NCBI RefSeq assembly: GCF_000720175.1
Contig: NZ_JOIX01000018.1
Span: 151,458 to 215,457, forward strand
Length of the DNA: 64,000 bases
Origin: Streptomyces sp. NRRL S-337
GTDB lineage: Bacteria > Actinomycetota > Actinomycetes > Streptomycetales > Streptomycetaceae
Direction of reading: 5' to 3'
Shown piece after piece: positions 28,696 through 36,577 of this stretch. The notes under the pieces are model-generated. The model was not told where the DNA came from and ran no database searches. It worked only from the letters and a program-made list of their open reading frames with translations. The position numbers and the translations under genes are program-made. Within the stretch, counting starts at the first letter, position 1. Every line of letters begins with the position of its first letter.

Positions 28696-30351
28696 ATGGC
28701 ATCACGTCGGGACGAGCTGAATGCGTATTCGTTTGCCCGAAAGCGCACGAATGCGGCATTCCTGAAGCCGCTGGCCAACGGCTCGATCGAGAGCGCCCCC
28801 AAGCCCCTCAAGGCGGTGGTGCCCAGCATCATCATGGGTGTTCTGATGCTCGTGGGATTCGGCGCGTGTGGCATTCTCAAGCCGGTGGCGCCGTCGGGGT
28901 GGGACGAGGTCGGCAAGAACGTCATCGTCGGGGATGAATCCACCACCCGCTATATCGTCCTGAACACCAAGGACGCCAATGGCAATAACCAGAAACTCCT
29001 GCACCCCATCCTGAACCTCGCATCCGCCCGGCTGCTTCTCGACCCGAAGTTCCAGGTCGTCAAGGTCAAGGAATCCGAACTCGACGGCAAGATCCCGCAC
29101 GGCCCCGCCATCGGCATCCCGTTCGCCCCCGACCGGCTGCCCAGCGCGGACGACGCGGACAAGCCGAAGACCTGGGCCGTCTGCAACCGCCCCGGCACCA
29201 GCGCCGGCAGCAAGCCGCAGCAGGCCGTCTTCGTCCTGGCCGGCAAGGACAAGCAGCTCGTCGACGACACCCGCAAGGGCAAGCTCGACTTCCACCAGGC
29301 GCTCTACGTCGAGGACCCCGACGGCAAGCCGTGGCTGGTCGACCACAACGGAATGGCCTTCGAGTTCAACTCCACGGGCCTCGGATGGCAGCCCCCGGGC
29401 GGCAAGGAGCAGGGCGACAAGGACCTGCGCCGCATCATCTTCGGCGCCAAGGCCCAGCCGCAGAAGGTGACCCAGCAGTTCATGGACACCCTGCTGAAGG
29501 TCCCCAGCATCATGGCGATCTCCATGCCGATGGTCAGCAACGCGGGCAGTCAGACCAACGACACCGAGGTCCCGGCGAAGGCCCGTACCGTCGGCTCCAT
29601 CCTTGAGGACAGCGACGGTCAGAAGTACGTGGTGGAGAAGGACGGCGTGGAGCAGGTCTCCAACTTCGTCGCCAAGCTCCTGATGGAGGGCCCGAACGCG
29701 CAGAAGGTGAACGCCTCCGGCTCGGCGCTGGAGCCCGTACAGGTCGCCACCGGCTCCTTCCGTCCGAAGCCGGACGAGACGGGCAACGGCTACTCCACGT
29801 TCCTGGGCAAGGTCCTCGGCACCGACGTCGAGTCGCCGTGGCCGACCGACACCGTCAGCCCGGCGAACGACTTCAGCAACGGCTCCCAGACCGGCGGCCT
29901 GGGTGGCCCCACCGAGAGCGGCGTCTCCTGCAGCGTCTACAAGGGCACCAACACCAAGTACCCGGGCGGCCAGGAGAAGCAGCTCGGCTACCCGAACGGC
30001 GTGCCGGACATGCAGACCTGGGTCGGCGACGACTACCCCGCCAAGATCGCCTCGGGCGCCAGCTCCTACGTCACCCCCGGCAGCGGCCTGCTCTACACGG
30101 AGGTCGCCACTCCCAAGGCCACGAGCGGCAGCCTGTTCCTGGTCACCGACACCGGACTGCGCTACTTCATCCCGCGGAACAATGACAGCGCCACGAAGGC
30201 CGGCAGTGACAAGCAGGAAGTCGACCAGGCGCGGAACCACCTCGGATACGGCGGCACGCACCCCCCGCTGATCCTGAAGGCATGGTCCTCCCTGCTCTCC
30301 AACGGGCCGGCACTGGACACCCGCAGCGCGAAGCAGCCTCAGTCGTCGTGA
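28696..30351 (+). CDS. eccB: Type VII secretion protein EccB
   Basis: A 551-residue protein anchored by one membrane helix. ATG 28696 (MASRRDELNAYSFARKR) matches the EccB N-terminus, and the helix is IIMGVLMLVGFGACGIL at about 52-68. The large extracytoplasmic part carries EccB repeat features: DANGNNQKLLHPILNLASAR near the first repeat, and later TDTGLRYFIPRNND, and a pair of Cys residues (CNRPG and VSCSVYKG). EccB forms the periplasmic-side vertical assembly of the ESX pore and scaffolds mycosin. It is followed by a terminator at 30416-30464, so it is transcribed apart from esxBA. Confidence 0.95.
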   Translation: MASRRDELNAYSFARKRTNAAFLKPLANGSIESAPKPLKAVVPSIIMGVLMLVGFGACGILKPVAPSGWDEVGKNVIVGDESTTRYIVLNTKDANGNNQKLLHPILNLASARLLLDPKFQVVKVKESELDGKIPHGPAIGIPFAPDRLPSADDADKPKTWAVCNRPGTSAGSKPQQAVFVLAGKDKQLVDDTRKGKLDFHQALYVEDPDGKPWLVDHNGMAFEFNSTGLGWQPPGGKEQGDKDLRRIIFGAKAQPQKVTQQFMDTLLKVPSIMAISMPMVSNAGSQTNDTEVPAKARTVGSILEDSDGQKYVVEKDGVEQVSNFVAKLLMEGPNAQKVNASGSALEPVQVATGSFRPKPDETGNGYSTFLGKVLGTDVESPWPTDTVSPANDFSNGSQTGGLGGPTESGVSCSVYKGTNTKYPGGQEKQLGYPNGVPDMQTWVGDDYPAKIASGASSYVTPGSGLLYTEVATPKATSGSLFLVTDTGLRYFIPRNNDSATKAGSDKQEVDQARNHLGYGGTHPPLILKAWSSLLSNGPALDTRSAKQPQSS

Positions 30352-30388
30352 CGTTGGCGATCGACTCGTCGTGACGTTGTCGATCGCT
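30343..30388. repeat. 23-bp tandem duplication across the eccB stop
   Basis: TCGTCGTGACGTTGGCGATC and TCGTCGTGACGTTGTCGATC recur with a period of 23 bases (30343 and 30366). The eccB stop TGA is within the first copy, so the second copy leaves the protein unchanged. Confidence 0.75.
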
Positions 30389-30415
30389 TCTGCGTAGTGC
30401 GCCGCGACGCGAGAG

Positions 30416-30464
30416 AAGGCCGCGCCGAATCCGCCCGGAAACGGGCATTCGGCGCGGCCTTTTG
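30416..30464 (+). terminator. Terminator of eccB with T-tract
   Basis: AAGGCCGCGCCGAAT pairs with ATTCGGCGCGGCCTT, with a further GCCC/GGGC inside, and TTTT follows the right arm: a canonical intrinsic terminator about 65 bases after eccB. Confidence 0.85.
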
Positions 30465-30631
30465 CGGCGGCACGGATTCCCGGGTCGCTCCCCTTGGGCG
30501 CAATTCATGGCGCCGGTCTGCGGAGTTCTCGGTGTGATCTTCGTCGTTCCCCGGCCGTATCAGCCCTTCGACCGATAGCATGGGATCTGTCCGTTTCCCT
30601 GAACGTCGTTTTGGCGAAGGGGAGTTGACAA

Positions 30632-30652
30632 TGTTGTGATCCCGTCACAACA
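30632..30652. promoter_or_regulatory. Operator-like perfect inverted repeat upstream of esxBA
   Basis: TGTTGTGA-tcccg-TCACAACA: perfect 8-base arms around a 5-base spacer, centred at 30642 and ending 12 bases before a plausible -35 box. The geometry suits a dimeric regulator such as a GntR- or CRP-like protein. The regulator is not identifiable here. Confidence 0.6.
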
Positions 30653-30664
30653 GCCTCCCCCCTG

Positions 30665-30694
30665 TTGGGAACGGGCATATGGAGTGGTTAGAGT
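30665..30694 (+). promoter_or_regulatory. Candidate promoter of esxB-esxA
   Basis: TTGGGA (30665-30670) and TAGAGT (30689-30694) are 18 bases apart, resembling a vegetative sigma promoter of Streptomyces. They lie 94 bases before the esxB start and just after the inverted repeat at 30632-30652. Confidence 0.45.
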
Positions 30695-30787
30695 AGGCAA
30701 TGGCGTCAGCAGGTGATGCCAACCGCGTGGGTCCCCGTTGGCGGCACGGCGCGGTATGACGTACGAGTCTCATGGGGGACGTTGACT

Positions 30788-31111
30788 ATGGCTGGTCAGC
30801 AGTACACAACCACCGAGGAGGAGATGGTCGCGTTCAGCGGCAAGATCGCCTCGGTCAATCAGTCGATCCAGGGTGAGATCTCCCGCCTGAACACGGTCGT
30901 CGACACCATCACCTCGGGGTGGAAGGGTGCTGCGGCTTCCTCGTACAACCAGCTGCAGTCGCAGGTGAACGAGGACGCCAACCGTCTCAACCAGCTTCTG
31001 GGTGAGATCAAGGAAGCGATCGACGAGACCACGAAGAACTACTCCGCCTCCGAAGAGGAGCAGGCGCAGTCGATCACGCACATCTCCGCCTCGGCTTCTC
31101 CGTTCGGATGA
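30788..31111 (+). CDS. esxB: WXG100 protein EsxB-like
   Basis: A 107-residue helical hairpin protein with the turn motif SGWKGAAA (W45, a W-x-G turn) and a C-terminal Y-x-x-x-E signal in NYSASEEEQ. Members of this family are secreted as dimers through ESX, and the YxxxD/E motif is read by EccC. ATG 30788 (MAGQQYTTTEEEM) gives normal WXG100 length; an in-frame extension to 30713 covers the promoter and is rejected. It is the first gene of a two-gene transcript with esxA. The A/B naming follows order in S. coelicolor and is less certain than the family. Confidence 0.93.
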   Translation: MAGQQYTTTEEEMVAFSGKIASVNQSIQGEISRLNTVVDTITSGWKGAAASSYNQLQSQVNEDANRLNQLLGEIKEAIDETTKNYSASEEEQAQSITHISASASPFG

Positions 31112-31227
31112 TGGGGCCGCGCCGCTGACCGCGGCGCCCGGCCCACTCGCCGCAGCCCGTGCCGGCCATCGCGTCGGCCCGCTGCGGCATGTGAATCGAC
31201 CAGCAGCATCAACTCCTGAGGAGAACC

Positions 31228-31521
31228 ATGTCAGGCCAGATCCTCGTCAATTTCGCGACGATCCAGCAGGCCAGCTCCGACGTGCGCGGTACGGCCAACA
31301 ACATCCGCCAGCAGCTCGACGACCTCGAGGCGGGCGTCAAGAAGATCGCCGCCAGCTGGGAAGGTGCGGCGCAGGAGGGCTACCAGGCCCGTCAGCGCGA
31401 GTGGGACCAGCGCGCCGCCTCCCTGCACTCCACGCTGGAGGCCATCGCCAAGGCTCTGGACACCGCTGCCCAGAACTACCAGTCCACCGAGCACAAGAAC
31501 GCCGGTATCTGGGGCGGCTGA
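31228..31521 (+). CDS. esxA: WXG100 protein EsxA-like
   Basis: A 97-residue WXG100 protein of canonical length. The turn is ASWEGAAQ (W44), flanked by two helices, and the C-terminal NYQSTEHKN holds a Y-x-x-x-E secretion signal. ATG 31228 follows TGAGGAGAA. It lies 116 bases after esxB and should form the EsxA/EsxB heterodimer, which in S. coelicolor is exported by this ESX system and affects sporulation (established for that species; inferred here). A strong hairpin at 31590 ends the transcript. Confidence 0.95.
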   Translation: MSGQILVNFATIQQASSDVRGTANNIRQQLDDLEAGVKKIAASWEGAAQEGYQARQREWDQRAASLHSTLEAIAKALDTAAQNYQSTEHKNAGIWGG

Positions 31522-31589
31522 CCCAGGTCGGCACAGCTACGGATGGCGATCGGCTGAGCAGCCCCGACGGCTCGCACAGTGGTCAATGA

Positions 31590-31620
31590 GGGCGAGCGCG
31601 CTGCATCAGTGCGCTCGCCC
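31590..31620 (+). terminator. Terminator of esxBA
   Basis: GGGCGAGCGCGCTG pairs with CAGTGCGCTCGCCC (14 bp with one G-U) around a 3-base loop, 69 bases after esxA, followed by a pyrimidine-rich stretch. Confidence 0.85.
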
Positions 31621-31733
31621 TTCTGCCGTCCACAGCACCTCCGACCCCTCCCCCCCCCACCTTCTCTCCCTTCTTCCCTCTCACACCTCCCCCCACTCTC
31701 ACCCCTCGATTCGTTCCCGCCCCTTTCGCCACA
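31621..31733. repeat. 113-base polypyrimidine tract before mycP
   Basis: Almost every base on this strand is C or T, in mixed runs of up to 10 C. It lies between the esxBA terminator and the mycosin gene and has no coding role. Such tracts can form triplex DNA or serve as unstructured leaders. Confidence 0.7.
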
Positions 31734-31752
31734 CATGGAGAGCAGACAACCC

Positions 31753-33024
31753 GTGGGATCTCGCGCCATTGGTCACCGAGCCGGGCACCGTCGACGAGCG
31801 GCGGGCGCACTGGTCACGGCGGCGTGCTTCGTCGGCCTGTCCTGCGCCACCGCCGCGCCGGCGATGGCGGACACGAACGTTCCGCTCAACAGTGGTGAGT
31901 GCAAGTTCGGCACCGACGACATCAAAGAGACCCCCTGGTCGCTGCAGCGTCTGCTGACCAATCAGATGTGGGCCGACACCAGGGGCAAGGGCGTCCGGGT
32001 CGCGGTCATCGACACCGGGATCGATGCGGGCAACGCGCAGATCAGGCCCAACATCAGCGGCGGCAAAACCTTCGTGGGAGGAAAGCCGACCGAGGACACG
32101 GTCGGTCACGGCACCAAGGTCGCGGGCATCATCGCCGCGCGCCCGCGGGCCGGCTCCGGCTTCTTCGGAATTGCGCCCGAGGCGAAGGTCATTCCCCTGC
32201 AGCAGACCAGCGACAAGAAGGCGGGCAATGCTGCCAGCCTTGCCGACGCGATCAATTACGCGGTTTCGCAAAAGGTCGACATCATCAACATTTCGCAGGG
32301 CACGGCGGCCAGCCCGTCCAGGCTGGAGCTCCTCAAGGCGGCGATCCGGAAAGCGGCCAGCAACAACATCCTGATCGTGGCCTCGGCGGGTAACGACGGC
32401 GCCAGCGGCGCGGAGAAGAACATGTACCCCGCCGCCTTCCAGGAGTTCGACAACGTCCTGTCCGTCGCCGCCTCGGACCGCAACAACGAGCGGGCCCCCT
32501 TCTCCCAGCCCGGAAACTGGGTCGACATCGCCGCACCCGGCGTCGACATGGTCTCCACTGTCCCCAACGGCGGTAACTGCGTCGACCAGGGCACCAGCTT
32601 CGCGGCACCGTACGCGGCGGGCGCCGCGGCCCTGCTGATCGCGAAGCACAAGGACGAGGGCCAGCGCTGGACACCCCAAGAGGTGATCTGGCACCTGGAG
32701 CAGACCGCCGAGCGGGTGCGCCGCACGGCGGACCACAACATCGGCTGGGGCGTGGTCGACCCGGTGGCTGCCCTGAAGGACGACACCCGGCCCACCGCCT
32801 CACCCCAGCCGGACAAGCCCTCCAACGCGGCTGACGGCTCCAACATCCAGCCGGCCGCCATCACCATCGGTGAGTCACCTGGGGAACGGCGCGCCCGCAT
32901 CGCCATCTACATTGTCGGCGGCGGACTCCTGGCCGTCGCCGCGGTCGTCGGCTCCTCGATCGCCATCCGCGACTGGCGCCGGAAGACCGGACTGACAACT
33001 CACGGGGAGGCCAAGCATGGCTAG
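31753..33024 (+). CDS. mycP: Mycosin 1, subtilisin-like serine protease of the ESX system
   Basis: A 423-residue membrane-anchored S8 protease. GTG 31753 is preferred because GGAGAG lies 10 bases upstream; ATG 31735 in the same frame has no ribosome-binding site. A signal peptide (AAGALVTAACFVGLSCATAA) precedes the catalytic triad: D87 in AVIDTGID, H119 in GHGTKVAGI and S282 in GTSFAAPYAAG. After a linker, one C-terminal helix (IVGGGLLAVAAVVGSSIAI) anchors the protein on the outer face of the membrane. Mycosins stabilise the ESX complex and process substrates. The gene overlaps the next by eight bases. Confidence 0.92.
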   Translation: MGSRAIGHRAGHRRRAAGALVTAACFVGLSCATAAPAMADTNVPLNSGECKFGTDDIKETPWSLQRLLTNQMWADTRGKGVRVAVIDTGIDAGNAQIRPNISGGKTFVGGKPTEDTVGHGTKVAGIIAARPRAGSGFFGIAPEAKVIPLQQTSDKKAGNAASLADAINYAVSQKVDIINISQGTAASPSRLELLKAAIRKAASNNILIVASAGNDGASGAEKNMYPAAFQEFDNVLSVAASDRNNERAPFSQPGNWVDIAAPGVDMVSTVPNGGNCVDQGTSFAAPYAAGAAALLIAKHKDEGQRWTPQEVIWHLEQTAERVRRTADHNIGWGVVDPVAALKDDTRPTASPQPDKPSNAADGSNIQPAAITIGESPGERRARIAIYIVGGGLLAVAAVVGSSIAIRDWRRKTGLTTHGEAKHG

Positions 33025-33325
33025 CAAGGAATACGGCGTCAACCTTGATGCGCTCGATCAACTGGTAAAAGAACTCAACCAGGTTCTGAAGGACATGGGT
33101 GGCCCGAAGGACAAGGCCAAGAACCAGACCTACCTGCCGGAGGGGGCGCTGGGGAAGGGTTTTGACGAGCGGGCCAAGATGCACAAGGCGCACAACGACA
33201 TGAAGGACTTCATTCAGCATCAGATCGTCGACAAGATCGAAGGTCTGATCAACGACTTCGGCGAGAAGTCCAAGAAGACGAAGGACGCCTACGAGGACGC
33301 CGAGCACGACAACAAGATGACGTGA
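33017..33325 (+). CDS. Small Lys-rich helical ESX-locus protein
   Basis: A 102-residue protein with no family I recognise. It is almost wholly helical and highly charged, beginning MASKEYGVNLDALDQLVKEL and ending with a Lys/Glu/Asp-rich stretch. It has no WXG turn, signal peptide or membrane helix, but its size and helix pair resemble WXG100-like proteins. It overlaps mycP by eight bases and precedes the Gly-rich gene by 51, so it is probably translated together with mycosin and could be a secreted partner or chaperone for the next protein. That role is inferred. Confidence 0.8.
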   Translation: MASKEYGVNLDALDQLVKELNQVLKDMGGPKDKAKNQTYLPEGALGKGFDERAKMHKAHNDMKDFIQHQIVDKIEGLINDFGEKSKKTKDAYEDAEHDNKMT

Positions 33326-33376
33326 CGTTGGCAGCGCAACGGATGACCTGTAGGTGAAGGAGAAGGGGGCCCACTG

Positions 33377-34915
33377 ATGGGTGGAGACGCGGGTAGTGCT
33401 CCCACGGGTGGCAACACGTGGGAGACGTTCACAACCAAGTTCAATCAGCATGACCTCGACGGCTTGAAAGGCATGCTGGACGGCGCCAGCGTCCAGCAGG
33501 TCCGGGACGTCGCACAACACTGGCAGGACCTTCACGACCAGCTGGTCGGGCCGGGTGACGGCGGCGGCGGTATCCAGAAGCGGTTCGAGGATGCCGTGAA
33601 GAAGGTGTTGGAGTCCTGGCACGGTGACACGGCAGAGAAGTTCGCCAAGCGAGCTCAGGACATCAGCCAGAACTTCAGTGCCGGAGCTCCCTACGCCACT
33701 CACACGGCGCAGGTCATGGGGCAGACGGCCAACGACCTGCAGAAGGCCATCGACAAGGTCAAGCCGATCGACGACGGCTGGAACTGGAGCGATGACGTCT
33801 GGGGTGAGATGCCCTGGTCGGACCAGATCGACGATGACGATCTGAACGACGCGCTGAAGACCGGTGTGAGCACCCAGGGGATCCTGGACGCGAACAAGGA
33901 CAACCTGTCGGGCCACCAGAAGAAGCGGCTTGAGGCTGCGGTGGCCATGGAGAACCTTGGCACGGCTTACGTGGTGCGGGCGTCGTCCTTGAAGCCCCCG
34001 GCGCCGGGCGGGGGGCGGGTCGAAGACAGGATCCCCGACCACCAGGACCCCACCAACGGTCTAGGCGCCATGCCCATGCCCATGCCTGGCATGGGGGGAC
34101 CGGGCGGAGGCGGCGGCGGGGGCGGCATCAAGATCCCCACGCGGGGCATCAAGGCCGGCAGCACTCCTAAGATGCCGACATCCCCCACCATTAACACGCC
34201 TCACACGCCTGGGGTCAGTGGCGGCGTCGGTTCGATGAAGCCGAAGATCCCCAACGTCAACACCGGGCTGGATGGCCTCGGTGGTGGCGGCGGTGGCACC
34301 GGGGTGAAGATGCCCGGTGGCGGTGGTGCCGGTGGTCTGAACGGTGGTGCCGGTGGTGGCGGCGTTCACATGCCCGGTGGCGGCGGTGGTGGTGCCGGCG
34401 TCAACATCCCGGGGGGCGGCGGCCTCGGCATGGCTGGAACCGGTGGTATGTCCGGTCGTGGTGCAGGTGGCCTCAAGGGCGGTGCCGGTGGCCTCAAGGG
34501 CGGTACGGCGGGCGCTGGTGGCGCGGCAGGTGCCCGCACCGGCCGTGCCGGTATGCCCGGTATGGGCGGCGCACACGGTGGCGCTGCAGGCAAGGGCATG
34601 GGTGGAAAGCCGGGCGTCAGCACCGGTGGAGCCATGGCCCGGCAGAAGGGCGGCATCGTCGGCGGTGCGGCCGGTGGTAAGTCCAGCACTGGAGGCCAAG
34701 GGGGTTCCGGGCTGCACCGCAGCCGAGGAGGAACCGCCGCCGGTACCAATTCGGGCTCCAGCCGTCGCCCGGCAGGCATGATGGGCGGCGCCCATGGTGC
34801 GCACGGCGGCAAGGGCGAAGGCAAGGGGAACGACTCCAGCCGCCCCGACTACCTCGTCGAAGACGAGGAGACCTGGACGACGGAGCGTAATGTGGCTCCC
34901 CGGGTCATCGAGTAG
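33377..34915 (+). CDS. WXG100-domain protein with long Gly-rich tail, candidate ESX substrate
   Basis: A 512-residue protein. About residues 20-200 are helical with a WXG-type turn, LESWHGDTAEKF (W81), followed by helices rich in charged residues (MGQTANDLQKAIDKVKPID). From about 215 on it is Gly/Pro/Met-rich and low in complexity (for example GGGGAGGLNGG), with an acidic end (DEETWTTERN). This plan, a helical N-domain plus a long Gly-rich tail, recalls PPE/PE and EspB-type ESX substrates. ATG 33377 follows GAAGGAGAAGG. It sits in the mycosin operon, which supports a secreted role. Confidence 0.8.
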   Translation: MGGDAGSAPTGGNTWETFTTKFNQHDLDGLKGMLDGASVQQVRDVAQHWQDLHDQLVGPGDGGGGIQKRFEDAVKKVLESWHGDTAEKFAKRAQDISQNFSAGAPYATHTAQVMGQTANDLQKAIDKVKPIDDGWNWSDDVWGEMPWSDQIDDDDLNDALKTGVSTQGILDANKDNLSGHQKKRLEAAVAMENLGTAYVVRASSLKPPAPGGGRVEDRIPDHQDPTNGLGAMPMPMPGMGGPGGGGGGGGIKIPTRGIKAGSTPKMPTSPTINTPHTPGVSGGVGSMKPKIPNVNTGLDGLGGGGGGTGVKMPGGGGAGGLNGGAGGGGVHMPGGGGGGAGVNIPGGGGLGMAGTGGMSGRGAGGLKGGAGGLKGGTAGAGGAAGARTGRAGMPGMGGAHGGAAGKGMGGKPGVSTGGAMARQKGGIVGGAAGGKSSTGGQGGSGLHRSRGGTAAGTNSGSSRRPAGMMGGAHGAHGGKGEGKGNDSSRPDYLVEDEETWTTERNVAPRVIE

Positions 34916-34946
34916 GAACGGCCTGACAAGCAATCGGTAGACACGC

Positions 34947-34980
34947 TTGGGGCCCGCAGCTCTCGGGCTGCGGGCCCCAA
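34947..34980 (+). terminator. Perfect 13-bp hairpin between the Gly-rich gene and mycosin 2
   Basis: TTGGGGCCCGCAG pairs exactly with CTGCGGGCCCCAA around an 8-base loop and is followed by CTTTG. It lies 31 bases after one stop and 23 before the next start, so it either ends the first transcript or attenuates the second gene. Confidence 0.75.
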
Positions 34981-35003
34981 CTTTGTGAGGAAGGTGTAAT
35001 GGC

Positions 35004-36362
35004 ATGAGCTTCACGCGGACGCTGCGTGCGGTGGGCGGCGCGGTAGTGGCGGGGGCACTGCTCTTCGGCACCGCACCGGTTGCTTCGGCAGACCAAATCA
35101 GAAACGATCAGTGGCCGTTGCAAAAGTTCGACGCTGAGTCGATCTGGAAGATCTCCACCGGCAAAGGCATTACGGTCGCTGTCATCGATGATCCGGTGGA
35201 TGGTAGCCATCCGGACCTCAAGGGCAGCGTGCTCCCCGGGAAGAACTTCATCTCGGGAGGAACTGCGGACCATCAAAATGGGGACCACGATCATGGAACG
35301 TCCATGGCTTCGCTCATTGCTGGGCATGGTCATGGTCCCGGTGGATCCGAGGGTGTAAAGGGGCTGGCTCCAGACGCCAAGATTCTCCCCATTGGGACGG
35401 CCAGTGGGAGTTCCGATGAGATCCCCAAGTTGGGTACCGCAGGCCTCGCCGCACCTATTCGGTATGCGGTAGATCACGGTGCGAAGGTTGTGAACATGTC
35501 TTTCGTCGAAGGCAGTTCGCAGCTCACTGCAGACGAAAAGCAAGCCATTGACTACGCCCGCAAGCATGATGTGCTTCTGATTGCCGGGTCGGGTAACGAT
35601 GGGGTTGAGACTCCCCGACTGCCAGCAGCGGCACCAGGCGTTCTTGCGGTGGGAGCGGTAAACCACAATGGATACGTCTGGGAAAACTCCAACTACGGTT
35701 CTCATCTCAAACTGACGGCGCCCGGGGTAGAGATCCGCGGAGCGGGCGGCACTGCCGAGAGGCCGTACCACCTGGCGAACGGCACCTCTGACGCCACCGC
35801 TTACGTCTCTGGTGCAGCCGCCCTTCTCCGCTCCAAGTTTCCGAACCTGACCGCTGGGCAGATCGCCAACCGGCTGATCAAGACGGCTGGCATCCCGGTG
35901 GACAAGCAAGACATGAAGCTCCCCGACCCCCACTACGGTTACGGCTTCATCAGGCCCCTAAGTGCCCTCACCAAGAACGTCCCCGCCGGTTCCAAGGACG
36001 GTCCGTTCCCCGCACTGAAGAGTGGTGCGTCTTCCAACCCCTCCAGCGCTGCGGGTAACAATGGCATCGACCCAAAGATCAACAGCGACAAAGGCATGAG
36101 CACTGGCGCCATCATCGGTATCGCTGCCGGGGTGGTCATCGTCCTCGTCATCATCCTGGTCGTCGTCCTCGTAGCCAAGAAGAAGAACCGTCGTAATGGC
36201 CCGCCGCCCGGGGGCCCCGGTGGTTTTGGTGGTCCGGGTGGGCCCGGTGGCCCCGGTGGCTTTGTGCCGCATCCGCCGAACCCGAACAACTCGTACCAGC
36301 AGCAGCCCGGTGGGCCCGGGGCCTACCCGCCGGCGCCGCCCACGCAGCCGCCCGGTCGGTAA
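35004..36362 (+). CDS. Mycosin 2, second subtilisin-like protease of the ESX locus
   Basis: A 452-residue S8 protease with signal peptide (GGAVVAGALLFGTAPVASA), triad D62 in AVIDDPVD, H97 in DHDHGTSMASL and S262 in NGTSDATAYVSG, and a C-terminal helix (IIGIAAGVVIVLVIILVVVL) followed by a cytoplasmic Gly/Pro-rich tail (about 390-452). The order signal peptide, protease, anchor matches mycosins, but the tail is unusual. The DNA from about 35080 to 35900 uses more A/T-ending codons than neighbouring genes, suggesting later acquisition or different expression. The true start ATG 35004 follows GTGAGGAAGG. It ends at a strong terminator. Confidence 0.9.
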   Translation: MSFTRTLRAVGGAVVAGALLFGTAPVASADQIRNDQWPLQKFDAESIWKISTGKGITVAVIDDPVDGSHPDLKGSVLPGKNFISGGTADHQNGDHDHGTSMASLIAGHGHGPGGSEGVKGLAPDAKILPIGTASGSSDEIPKLGTAGLAAPIRYAVDHGAKVVNMSFVEGSSQLTADEKQAIDYARKHDVLLIAGSGNDGVETPRLPAAAPGVLAVGAVNHNGYVWENSNYGSHLKLTAPGVEIRGAGGTAERPYHLANGTSDATAYVSGAAALLRSKFPNLTAGQIANRLIKTAGIPVDKQDMKLPDPHYGYGFIRPLSALTKNVPAGSKDGPFPALKSGASSNPSSAAGNNGIDPKINSDKGMSTGAIIGIAAGVVIVLVIILVVVLVAKKKNRRNGPPPGGPGGFGGPGGPGGPGGFVPHPPNPNNSYQQQPGGPGAYPPAPPTQPPGR

Positions 36363-36400
36363 TGCTCTGACGTAGGGCAGGCAGAAAAGCAGCGGAATTT

Positions 36401-36438
36401 CATTGGGGTTCGTGGCCTTCGGGTCGCGGGCCCCAATG
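36401..36438 (+). terminator. Terminator of mycosin 2
   Basis: CATTGGGG pairs with CCCCAATG and the stem continues inward with several G-U pairs to about 17 bp around a short loop; TGTTTTC follows. It ends the rightward ESX run beginning at eccB. Confidence 0.8.
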
Positions 36439-36577
36439 TGTTTTCAGCAGTGGCCGGTGAATGCCCGTCCGGGTGGGTCGGAAATGGCTGCAGGGCCGCT
36501 GTGAGCCCGGGTGATTTCCGGACGCAGCGGCCCTGCAGGACAGGACTGGACGGGCTTGCCGTCGAGGGGGCTCGGGC

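Noticed and set aside
30625..30630. TTGACA near 30625 as the -35 box of esxBA
   Set aside because: No acceptable -10 lies 16-19 bases downstream; the pair TTGGGA/TAGAGT fits better.
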